Shown here piece after piece: positions 1-7,933 of a stretch of 64,000 nt of DNA (within the stretch, counting starts at the first letter, position 1; every line of letters starts with the position of its first letter). Source of the stretch: an uncultured Gemmatimonadota bacterium (GTDB taxonomy: Bacteria > Gemmatimonadota > Gemmatimonadetes > Palauibacterales > Palauibacteraceae). The translations under genes and the position numbers were made by a program. The DNA is taken from the NCBI GenBank assembly GCA_913043255.1, contig CAJWLK010000003.1, positions 62,001-126,000 of the forward strand, in the 5' to 3' direction. The notes under the pieces were generated by a model, which searched no databases, was not told the origin of the DNA, and saw only the letters and a program-made list of their open reading frames with translations.

Positions 1-123
1 TTCTTGTAGTGCGTGACATCCTTCCACGCTAAGGCCTCTTGAGGTTGTGTACCACTGGGCCCTCGGGATTCAGCTGCATATGTTACTCTCTTCACCACGT
101 TGTACTCTGAGCAGGAGGCTGTT

Positions 124-2214
124 ATGAAATGCACCGTTCAATTGGTATCCGGTACCCTTCTCCTTGCTGCCCTCGCGGGCCCGCCCGCGCTCGCAGCCCA
201 GGCTTCGGCAGGTGCTAGCGGTTCCGGGATGCACAAATTGACCCTCGATAAGTATTTGGATTGGGAAGATGTCTCTGGACCGCAGATATCGCCTGACGGA
301 AAACAGGTTGTGTACAGTCGCGGCTGGATTGACAAGATGAATGATCGTCGGGAGTCAACCTTATGGATCGCAAACTCTGACGGTTCTAGAAAACGCGAGC
401 TTGTAGATGGGGCGAGTGCCACCTGGTCGCCGGATGGGACCCGAATCGCGTTTGTAGCGCCGGGAGAGCCGGAAGGGCCACAGATCTTCGTACGGTGGAT
501 GGATGCCGAGGGAGCAACGACCCAGATTACTCGGCTTGAGCAATCGCCCGGCAGTCTCCGGTGGTCGCCGGATGGGACCCAAATTGCTTTCACGATGCTT
601 GTCGAGGATGAGGAACCTTGGCCGCTAGATATGCCTAGCCGGCCTGAAGGCGCCGAATGGACCGAAGGGCCGAAAATCGTCACGCGGATCGACTACCGTC
701 AGGACCGAGTTGGTTTCGTCGATCAGGGGCACACACACCTGTTTGTTGTGCCGGCGGATGGTGGAACACCACGACGGCTTACGGACGGACTTTGGCATCA
801 CAACGGTCCCCAATGGACTTCTGACGGGAGCGAAATCTTCTTCACCTCGCTTCGGGAAGTAGATGCGGAGTATAACTGGCGTGAGTCAGAGATTTATGCT
901 GTAAATGTTGCTTCAGGAGGCATTCGCCAGGTTACGACGCGACGTGGTCCCGATAACGGGGCTGCTCCGTCTCCAGACGGCCGTCTGATTGCATATACAG
1001 GCGAGGATTGGAACGACGACACGTATTCCAATGCTGAGATCTACATCATGAAACCGGACGGGTCCGATGTTGAGAAGATTTCGGGCGACTTTGATCGAGG
1101 GCTCCGGAGAGGCACTCAACTCATGTGGGCTCCGGACGGAAGCGGTGTCTACTTCAACGTGGGGCAGGCCGGGACCCGCAATCTACATTTCGCGTCCACC
1201 AATGGTGGGGTTCGTCAGGTGACGAGTGGGAACCACATGCTTACGCTTTCATCCTTTACGGAGGGTGGTCAGGCGGTTGGGCTTTTGGAGGATTCACAGA
1301 ACCCCGTCGATGTAATTGCATTTGATCTCAATGATCCAGAGAACCTGCATCAGCTAACAAATGTGAATGACGACGTTTTGGCAGGTGTCAATCTGGGAGA
1401 GGTTGAGGAGGTTTGGTACAAGTCAGTAGACGATTGGGATATACAGGGATGGATTGTTAAACCGCCTGATTTTGATCCGTCTGCAAAGTACCCACTGATT
1501 CTTTCGATCCACGGTGGACCACATGGGATGTATGATGTGGGGTTCGATTTTGGGTGGCAGAACCATGCTGCCAACGGTTACGTCGTCTTGTATACCAATC
1601 CGCGCGGGAGTTCTGGCTACGGAAGCGAATTCGGAAATGCAATCAAGAACGCTTATCCGTCTAAAGACTTCGATGATCTTATGGCGGGCGTCGATGAGGT
1701 CATTAGCCGAGGCTACATTGATGAAGACAATATGTTTGTATATGGCTGTTCGGGGGGTGGAGTACTAACGGCTTGGGTCGTTGGTCATACGGATCGTTTT
1801 CGTGCTGCCTCATCGAATTGTCCAGTCATCAATTGGCTATCATTCGTAGGAACTACGGATGGGCCTGGGTGGTATCGTAACTTTGAACACTTCCCGTGGG
1901 ATGATCCAACAGAGCACCTGCAACGCTCACCGCTCATGTACGTTGGTAACGTTACAACTCCGACGATGCTTATGACGGGTGTCATGGACCTTCGGACACC
2001 CATGCCGCAGACCGAAGAGTATTATCAGGCACTCAAGATGGAGCGGGTACCAACGGCGATGATTCGGTTCCGTAATGAGTGGCACGGAACAAGCCGAACG
2101 CCTTCAAACTTTCTTCGAACACAGTTGTTCCTTCGGAGTTGGTTCGAGCGCTGGGGTACGCACGATGACGGCGATCAGCGTGTGATCTCAGACGCTGGCG
2201 GGCTGAGCTACTAA
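124..2214 (+). CDS. Secreted S9-family prolyl oligopeptidase-like serine peptidase
   Basis: An exported serine peptidase of the dipeptidyl aminopeptidase/acylaminoacyl-peptidase type (S9), expected to cut short peptides in the periplasm. The first ~28 residues form a signal peptide with an alanine-rich cleavage zone. Residues ~45-400 carry repeated SPDG-type blades of a TolB/WD40-like propeller. The C-terminal ~250 residues are the alpha/beta-hydrolase domain: nucleophile Ser543 in GCSGGG, Asp622 in GVMDLRTP and His654 in NEWHGT complete the triad. I chose ATG 124 because AGGAGG lies at 113-118, five bases upstream; a TTG at 100 is also open but has no such site. It is a single gene, followed by a hairpin terminator. 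The family is certain; the substrate is not visible. Confidence 0.93.
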   Translation: MKCTVQLVSGTLLLAALAGPPALAAQASAGASGSGMHKLTLDKYLDWEDVSGPQISPDGKQVVYSRGWIDKMNDRRESTLWIANSDGSRKRELVDGASATWSPDGTRIAFVAPGEPEGPQIFVRWMDAEGATTQITRLEQSPGSLRWSPDGTQIAFTMLVEDEEPWPLDMPSRPEGAEWTEGPKIVTRIDYRQDRVGFVDQGHTHLFVVPADGGTPRRLTDGLWHHNGPQWTSDGSEIFFTSLREVDAEYNWRESEIYAVNVASGGIRQVTTRRGPDNGAAPSPDGRLIAYTGEDWNDDTYSNAEIYIMKPDGSDVEKISGDFDRGLRRGTQLMWAPDGSGVYFNVGQAGTRNLHFASTNGGVRQVTSGNHMLTLSSFTEGGQAVGLLEDSQNPVDVIAFDLNDPENLHQLTNVNDDVLAGVNLGEVEEVWYKSVDDWDIQGWIVKPPDFDPSAKYPLILSIHGGPHGMYDVGFDFGWQNHAANGYVVLYTNPRGSSGYGSEFGNAIKNAYPSKDFDDLMAGVDEVISRGYIDEDNMFVYGCSGGGVLTAWVVGHTDRFRAASSNCPVINWLSFVGTTDGPGWYRNFEHFPWDDPTEHLQRSPLMYVGNVTTPTMLMTGVMDLRTPMPQTEEYYQALKMERVPTAMIRFRNEWHGTSRTPSNFLRTQLFLRSWFERWGTHDDGDQRVISDAGGLSY

Positions 2215-2223
2215 GTCGACACG

Positions 2224-2262
2224 AAGTCCGCTTCGGCGCCCCAAAGTGCCGGAGCGGACTTT
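2224..2262 (+). terminator. Hairpin terminator after the S9 peptidase
   Basis: A 14-bp stem (2224-2237 with 2248-2261, one T-G pair) around a 10-base loop begins 10 bases after the peptidase stop codon. The T-tract is short (TTTG), so termination may be partial. Confidence 0.6.
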
Positions 2263-2333
2263 GACTGTCCTCACACTAGTCCGGGTCGGTTTCAAGGTGG
2301 GCCAGAAGAAGCGCCAAGGGTAGCATTGCCGAG

Positions 2334-3953
2334 ATGCTAGGATTTTTCGACTGGATCGTCCTTGGGGTCTACTTCTCGGCCATCGTAGGGATCGCGTGGT
2401 GGGCACTTAAGCAAAAGACCGAGTCATCGACGGATTACTTCTTAGCCGGAAGGAACGTCGGTTGGTTTGTGATCGGCGCCTCTATATTCGCATCGAACAT
2501 CGGTTCGGAGCATATAGTCGGACTCGCGGGCACCGCGGCCTCAAGCGGGCTGGTCCTAGGACACTATGAACTCCACTCGTGGCTAGTTCTGTTGCTTGGA
2601 TGGGTGTTTGTACCCTTCTATATGAGGAGCCAAGTATTCACGATGCCCGAGTTTCTCGAGCTTCGTTACGGTTCCTCTGCCCGGTGGTTCCTCTCAATCA
2701 TCATGCTGTTTAGCTATGTACTGACGAAAATCTCTGTCACCATCTATGCCGGGGCCGTCGTTTTTCAGGTTTTGATGGGTATCGAGTTCTGGACGGGTGC
2801 CCTCATCGTGGTGCTGCTCACCGGGTGTTACACGGTGCTCGGCGGTCTGCGAGTCGTGCTCTACACGGAGGCACTCCAGGCCATCGTCCTCATCGCTGCG
2901 TCCGTCGCCATCACCACTATTGGTCTGATCGAAATTGGAGGTCCGGGTGAGTTGGTGGCGATGGTTGGCCCGGATAAGCTGAACATGTTTTTGCCGGCTG
3001 ATCACCCCGAGTTTCCATGGACGGGCATGGTGTTCGCGCCGCCCATTGTCGGTCTGTGGTATTGGTGTACGGATCAGTACATCGTACAGCGTGTTATTGC
3101 GGGTCGAAACGAGACTGAGGCTCGACGAGGGACAATTTTCGCGGGATACTTGAAGCTGCTGCCCTTCTTCATCTTCCTGGTGCCTGGGCTCGTTGCGTTC
3201 GCCTTGGCGGAGAGTGGTCGATTACACCTGGCCGAGGCTGATCAGGCCTTTCCGGCGCTTGTTGCAGCACTTCTGCCTGCAGGCCTTAGAGGTCTCGTCG
3301 CGGGAGGACTGCTAGCTGCATTGATGAGTTCCCTCGCGGCGGTGTTCAACTCGTCATCCACCATCTTTACGATAGACATCTACAAAAAACTTCGCCCAGA
3401 GACCTCAGATCGTTCTCTTGTTTTGATCGGCCGGGTGGCTACCGCAGCTTTGGTTCTCCTCGGTATTTTGTGGATCCCGTTTCTTAGAGGACTCTCGGGA
3501 GAACTCTATCACTATATTCAGAGCGTGTCGGCATACATTGCGCCTCCGATCGCAGCGGTATTCCTCTTCGGTGTCTTCTGGAAACGAATCAACGGGAGTG
3601 GTGCAATCGTGACTCTGGTGGGAGGATTTGTGATCGGTATGTTGCGCCTTGTCGCTGAGATCAACAGTGATGCGTTGAACGGGTTTCCTCTCTGGTTCGC
3701 AGAAGTCAACTTCCTCCACTTCGCTGTGCTATTGTTCGTTGTGTGTACGGGGCTCCTGGTGGGAATCAGTTTATTGACGACAGCTCCGGAAGTGGCGGCA
3801 ATCCGTGGGCTCACGTACGGAACCACGGTGGTGGAGGACAGGCTTTCGTCACGAAAGACATGGGGTCGTTCGGAAGTAATACACTCTCTCATCATCGTCG
3901 GAGTGATTCTGTTCATCTTAATCACGTTCTCTCCGATCGGTGTCGGACGGTAG
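2334..3953 (+). CDS. Sodium/solute symporter, SGLT (sodium/sugar) type
   Basis: An inner-membrane sodium-coupled symporter of the SSS family, 539 residues with about 14 hydrophobic segments. The N-terminal stretch contains the SGLT-like signature FASNIGSEHIVGLAG and the preceding YFLAGRNVGWF, which resemble sodium/glucose cotransporters more than proline or pantothenate symporters. A sugar is therefore the likely substrate, in keeping with the sugar kinase encoded immediately downstream. The ATG at 2334 opens directly with a membrane segment; no strong Shine-Dalgarno sequence precedes it. Its TAG stop (3951-3953) sits inside the ribosome-binding site of the kinase gene, so the two are translated together. 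Family confidence is high; sugar identity is inferred. Confidence 0.9.
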   Translation: MLGFFDWIVLGVYFSAIVGIAWWALKQKTESSTDYFLAGRNVGWFVIGASIFASNIGSEHIVGLAGTAASSGLVLGHYELHSWLVLLLGWVFVPFYMRSQVFTMPEFLELRYGSSARWFLSIIMLFSYVLTKISVTIYAGAVVFQVLMGIEFWTGALIVVLLTGCYTVLGGLRVVLYTEALQAIVLIAASVAITTIGLIEIGGPGELVAMVGPDKLNMFLPADHPEFPWTGMVFAPPIVGLWYWCTDQYIVQRVIAGRNETEARRGTIFAGYLKLLPFFIFLVPGLVAFALAESGRLHLAEADQAFPALVAALLPAGLRGLVAGGLLAALMSSLAAVFNSSSTIFTIDIYKKLRPETSDRSLVLIGRVATAALVLLGILWIPFLRGLSGELYHYIQSVSAYIAPPIAAVFLFGVFWKRINGSGAIVTLVGGFVIGMLRLVAEINSDALNGFPLWFAEVNFLHFAVLLFVVCTGLLVGISLLTTAPEVAAIRGLTYGTTVVEDRLSSRKTWGRSEVIHSLIIVGVILFILITFSPIGVGR

Positions 3954-3964
3954 GAGGTTGTCAG

Positions 3965-5656
3965 ATGTCTAAGCCCGGTCGGGAGACGAACGCAGGTTCT
4001 GCGAAGACGATTAGCGCGGAAGCAGGCGGGAGCAGCGTGGACCGATGCTCCCACCGATTTTTTGCCGGACTTGATGTCTCTACGCAGAGTTGCAAGCTGG
4101 TGGTGATCGACTTTGATGATGCTCGTGTGGTGTATGTCGATCGGGTCATCTACGATGACGATTTGCCGCATTATTCAACCAAAGACGGCGTGATCACGGG
4201 TGCGCCCAAAGGTGTCTCAGAGTCCGATCCGAACATGTGGGTAGAGGCGGTAGAGGTGATCCTCAGCCGATTGGCTGAGAGCCCAATCCCACAAGAACAG
4301 ATCCGCGCTCTGGCAGTTTCCGGTCAGCAACATGGCCTCGTCGCAATCGACGCCGACGGCCAACTGGCCCGCCCGACAAGTAAGCTCTGGAATGATTTTT
4401 CAACGGCCGAAGAGTGCGAGATCCTAACCGAATCATTAGGTGGTTTATCATCCATGATCAAGGAGGTTGGGAACAGTCAACGATCGGGATACACGGCCGG
4501 GAAAATATTTCACATGAAGCGTCACGAGCCAGACGTATATGCGCGTACACATACGCTATTTATCTGTAAGGACTTCATCAATTGGGTTCTGACTGGTGGA
4601 CAAGCCGGCGGTGTACGCGTAACGGAGCCAGGTGACGCTTCAGGAACTGCGCTGTGGAATCCAACGACGGAGATGTGGTCCGATCGTCTGATAAGAACGA
4701 TCGACCCGGGCTTGGAAAACAGACTTCCAGATGTAGTGCCATCAGATCAGAGTATCGGTCGGGTTTCGAAGAGGATTGCGGATCGGTTTGGTCTCTCGCA
4801 GGAGTGCGTCGTGGCTCCGGGGTCAGGTGACAATATGTGCGCCGCCATCGGTACGGGTAACATTTGCGAGGGCATTGTTACGCTGAGTTTGGGGACGAGT
4901 GGTACTGCGTGTACCTATCAAAACAAACCCTTTACCGACCCCACGGGCGAGATTGCAGCCTTCCGGGACGCGACGGGTGGTTATCTTCCCCTTCTGTGTG
5001 TCTCGAACCTCGCCAACGGATATAACGAAGCCCTTCGCTTGCATGGACTGACCCATAAGTCATTCAATCAGCTTGTCGAGACCATTCCACCTGGTAACGG
5101 GGGCCGCATTCTGGTGCCATGGTATGCGGGAGAGCGAACTCCTGATATACCGAATGCGTCACCTGTCTACTTCGGGTTTGAACTTGAGAGCCTGGAGCCA
5201 GGCACATTGTGTCGTGCCCTTCTTGAGGGGCATGTGCTCAACCTTCATGCTGGCTTCGAGGGTATGCCTATAGCCAGTAACGAAATAACGGAGATTCGTC
5301 TGACGGGAGGTCTGTCTCAGTCATCTGTTTGGTGTCAGACGCTTGCTGATGTTTTTGAGGCTGAAGTAGTGCCAGTCGCGGGAGAAGGGGCGGCATTAGG
5401 TGCCGCGCTGCACGCAGCATGGGTATGGTTAGGTGAGGCGGATTTAGTCGTTCCAGTTGAAGATCTGGTCGAACCTTTCATGAAATTCGATAACTCTTTG
5501 CGGAAGGTCCCTCGTGATGAATACAGGGAGGCAGTGCGAACACAAAAACGACTTTTCGGGGCGATTGTTGGCAGGCTTCGTGGACTCACTGCGCCTGATC
5601 CTTTTGAACTTCGGACTGAAATGCTTGCACTACTTGAAGGGGAAGAGGTTCGATGA
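3965..5656 (+). CDS. Xylulokinase-like FGGY carbohydrate kinase (eukaryote-type)
   Basis: A cytoplasmic FGGY-family sugar kinase of 563 residues, most like xylulose kinase, which makes xylulose 5-phosphate for the pentose phosphate pathway. The N-terminal ATP-site motif GLDVSTQSCKLVVID, SGQQHGLVAID and LWNDFST (substrate side), GSGDNMCAAIGTG, LSLGTSGT, and the C-terminal LTGGLSQSSVW and GAALGAALHAAW are all present. Wording such as DVSTQSCK and SGQQHG resembles animal/fungal XYLB rather than E. coli XylB. ATG 3965 has GGAGG seven bases upstream; the first ~38 residues are an extra tail before the kinase fold. It is coupled to the upstream SSS symporter. No xylose isomerase or xylitol dehydrogenase is visible in the window, so D-xylulose as substrate is inferred. 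Confidence 0.85.
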   Translation: MSKPGRETNAGSAKTISAEAGGSSVDRCSHRFFAGLDVSTQSCKLVVIDFDDARVVYVDRVIYDDDLPHYSTKDGVITGAPKGVSESDPNMWVEAVEVILSRLAESPIPQEQIRALAVSGQQHGLVAIDADGQLARPTSKLWNDFSTAEECEILTESLGGLSSMIKEVGNSQRSGYTAGKIFHMKRHEPDVYARTHTLFICKDFINWVLTGGQAGGVRVTEPGDASGTALWNPTTEMWSDRLIRTIDPGLENRLPDVVPSDQSIGRVSKRIADRFGLSQECVVAPGSGDNMCAAIGTGNICEGIVTLSLGTSGTACTYQNKPFTDPTGEIAAFRDATGGYLPLLCVSNLANGYNEALRLHGLTHKSFNQLVETIPPGNGGRILVPWYAGERTPDIPNASPVYFGFELESLEPGTLCRALLEGHVLNLHAGFEGMPIASNEITEIRLTGGLSQSSVWCQTLADVFEAEVVPVAGEGAALGAALHAAWVWLGEADLVVPVEDLVEPFMKFDNSLRKVPRDEYREAVRTQKRLFGAIVGRLRGLTAPDPFELRTEMLALLEGEEVR

Positions 5657-5775
5657 TGGCGACCCAAGAACACCTGACCGGCGCTTTGAATCACGCTATA
5701 CTTCTCTCATGCTCATGTATTCGCATTCGTATACCCAGGTTCCTGAGAAGGATCTGACGGCCATCAGGGGACTAC

Positions 5776-7044
5776 GTGTCTGAGTCAAATCGTTCGAAGT
5801 CGAGTTTTTGGAGGAGCCTCGGTCCAGGGCTGATTTGGGCTGCCACTTCAATTGGTGTCTCGCACCTCGTTCAGTCGACCCGTGCGGGTGCTATGGCCGG
5901 CTTTTCACTTGTCGGCGTCATTATCGTCGCCTTGATCTTGAAGTATCCGTTCTTTGAGTTTGGGGCGCGGTATGCGGCGGCGACCGGTAAGAGTCTTGTG
6001 GAAGGATACCGGAATATAGGTCGATGGGCGTTATGGTTGTTTCTGCTGATCGCGCTTGTCACAGCCGTCGTGTCGCAGTCAGCCCTAGCGATGTTCGCCG
6101 CGTACCTGGCGAGGTACGCTTTTGGGGCTGAGTGGTCACTAGCAGCGACTGCTGCCGGACTTATGGGGATTTGTATCGGCCTTCTTGTGGTCGGCAGATA
6201 TCGTGGACTTGATATTGCAATCAAGATTCTACTTGTTCTTTTGGTCTTATCGACGATAGCGGCCATCACCGTCACAGCGCCGCGCGCAGACCTTTCGACT
6301 CTTGCACTGTGGCCAACAGATCTCGTTGGTACGGTGATACCATTCGCTTTTTTACTGGCGCTGGTTGGTTGGATGCCATCACCCGTCGATGTGGCCGTAT
6401 GGAGTAGTCTGTGGACGCTAGCTAAAGACAAGACGACGGGTGTCCGGACTTCAGTGGCCGATGCGCGTCGGGATTTTATGGTGGGTTATATAGGGACCAG
6501 TGTACTGGCAATCGCGTTTGTTTCGTTGGGTGCCACGGTCTTGTATCAAGCTGACGTGACGCTGAGTCCGGCTGGGGCAGTATTCTCAACACAGCTAGTC
6601 GACATGTATAGTCAGACATTGGGCGCTTGGTCACGACCCATTGTACTCATAGCGGCTCTCGCTACTATTTTTTCGAGTCTATTGGCCGTGATAGATGGAT
6701 TCCCACGCGCGATTGCGCGGACGTGGTCCAATCTACGGGCCCGAACCGATGCGGAAGCAGAAACCTCATCGGGAGTATTGTATTGGGGAAGTATGGTGGG
6801 TTTCTTTGTAATTGCGTTTTTTGTTATACTTGCCTTCGTTGGAAGCCTTACCGCGATGGTGGATCTTGCGACGATCATCTCTTTCTTGACAGCTCCAGTT
6901 CTTGGCTACTTCAACCTTAAAGCTGTCACCTCATCGGTGGTTCCCCCAGAACATCGCCCCGGTCGCGCCATGGTGATTTTGACCTGGGTGGGGTTGTTGA
7001 TGCTCGGGGGAACTGGGGTCGCATACCTCATATCTCTTCTCTAA
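5776..7044 (+). CDS. Atypical Nramp-family divalent-metal-type transporter
   Basis: An integral membrane protein of 422 residues and about 11 helices, of the Nramp (LeuT-fold) superfamily. It begins with the family hallmark GPG (SLGPGLIWAATSIG). The metal-binding signatures are missing: the helix 1 position usually DPGN reads GVSH, and the helix 6 MPH motif reads MPS (GWMPSPVDVAVWSSLW). It belongs to a divergent Nramp-related clade and its ion cannot be predicted from the usual residues. The start is GTG 5776 with AGGGG five bases upstream. It follows the kinase by 119 bases on the same strand and may be co-transcribed. Confidence 0.82.
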   Translation: MSESNRSKSSFWRSLGPGLIWAATSIGVSHLVQSTRAGAMAGFSLVGVIIVALILKYPFFEFGARYAAATGKSLVEGYRNIGRWALWLFLLIALVTAVVSQSALAMFAAYLARYAFGAEWSLAATAAGLMGICIGLLVVGRYRGLDIAIKILLVLLVLSTIAAITVTAPRADLSTLALWPTDLVGTVIPFAFLLALVGWMPSPVDVAVWSSLWTLAKDKTTGVRTSVADARRDFMVGYIGTSVLAIAFVSLGATVLYQADVTLSPAGAVFSTQLVDMYSQTLGAWSRPIVLIAALATIFSSLLAVIDGFPRAIARTWSNLRARTDAEAETSSGVLYWGSMVGFFVIAFFVILAFVGSLTAMVDLATIISFLTAPVLGYFNLKAVTSSVVPPEHRPGRAMVILTWVGLLMLGGTGVAYLISLL

Positions 7045-7075
7045 TCGTCCAAGTCCAAGCGGAGATATAAGGGCT

Positions 7076-7909
7076 ATGCCCAAACCGATTGGCCGCATCG
7101 CAGCGTTGCATCGTTATCCGGTTAAATCGATGGCCGGAGAAGAGGTTGCATCTATCCATGTGACTCGAGGTGGTGTCCTTGGAGACCGGTCATACGCGCT
7201 CATCGATCAATCTACGGGACTCGTGGTGAGTGCTAAACGACCTCGAAAATGGGCGGGTATCCTTGACTATGCCGCGTCGTTTGTGGAACCACCCCGCGTT
7301 GATCTTCCGATCCCGCCGGTTCAAATCACGCTTCCCAATGGAACGACCTGCTCGAGTACGGAATCAGAGGATTTAGACGAACGCCTCTCGCACGCTTTAG
7401 AAAATGACGTGTGTCTGGTGAGTGCAGTCCCGGAAGGGGCGACATTTGAGTATCACTGGCCAGACATCGATGGGCTCGAATATCAGGGGCGTACATACCG
7501 GGATGAGATCACCGAGCATGAAATGCCATCGGGCACGTTTTTTGACAGTACAACTCTCTTGATCTTGACCTCCGCTAGCCTTGAACACCTTACCGGATTA
7601 GCTGCCTCAAGTCGGTTTGTGAGCGAACGTTTTCGGCCGAATATCGTGATCGAGACGATGGAGGGAGCATCGGGGTTTGTTGAGAACGAGTGGGTAGGTG
7701 AAACCCTTGGAATCGGCGATGAACTTCGAGTGATTATTGAGAAACCCTGCATTCGTTGTGTGATGGTGAACCTGGCGCAGGGAGACCTGCCCAGTGATCC
7801 TCAAATATTGAAGAGCGTATTTGAGCACAACGACGGGAACCTGGGGGTTAAGGGCGCAGTGGCACGAGTAGGCGAAGTGCGGGTCGGTGATGCAGTCTGG
7901 GTCGATTGA
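7076..7909 (+). CDS. MOSC-domain protein (molybdenum cofactor sulfurase C-terminal-like)
   Basis: A 277-residue soluble protein with an N-terminal MOSC beta-barrel domain (IAALHRYPVKSM, then GVLGDRSYALID) and a C-terminal MOSC domain holding the conserved cysteine region EKPCIRCVM and the ending VARVGEVRVGD. Family members bind molybdenum cofactor or carry sulfur (YcbX, mARC-like). No iron-sulfur ferredoxin domain is fused, so it needs an outside electron or sulfur partner, none of which is next door. The ATG at 7076 follows AAGGG and GGAG elements. It faces the gamma-glutamyltransferase gene tail to tail with a 24-base gap. Confidence 0.85.
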   Translation: MPKPIGRIAALHRYPVKSMAGEEVASIHVTRGGVLGDRSYALIDQSTGLVVSAKRPRKWAGILDYAASFVEPPRVDLPIPPVQITLPNGTTCSSTESEDLDERLSHALENDVCLVSAVPEGATFEYHWPDIDGLEYQGRTYRDEITEHEMPSGTFFDSTTLLILTSASLEHLTGLAASSRFVSERFRPNIVIETMEGASGFVENEWVGETLGIGDELRVIIEKPCIRCVMVNLAQGDLPSDPQILKSVFEHNDGNLGVKGAVARVGEVRVGDAVWVD

Positions 7910-7933
7910 CCAAAACCCATCGGCCATTCCATT

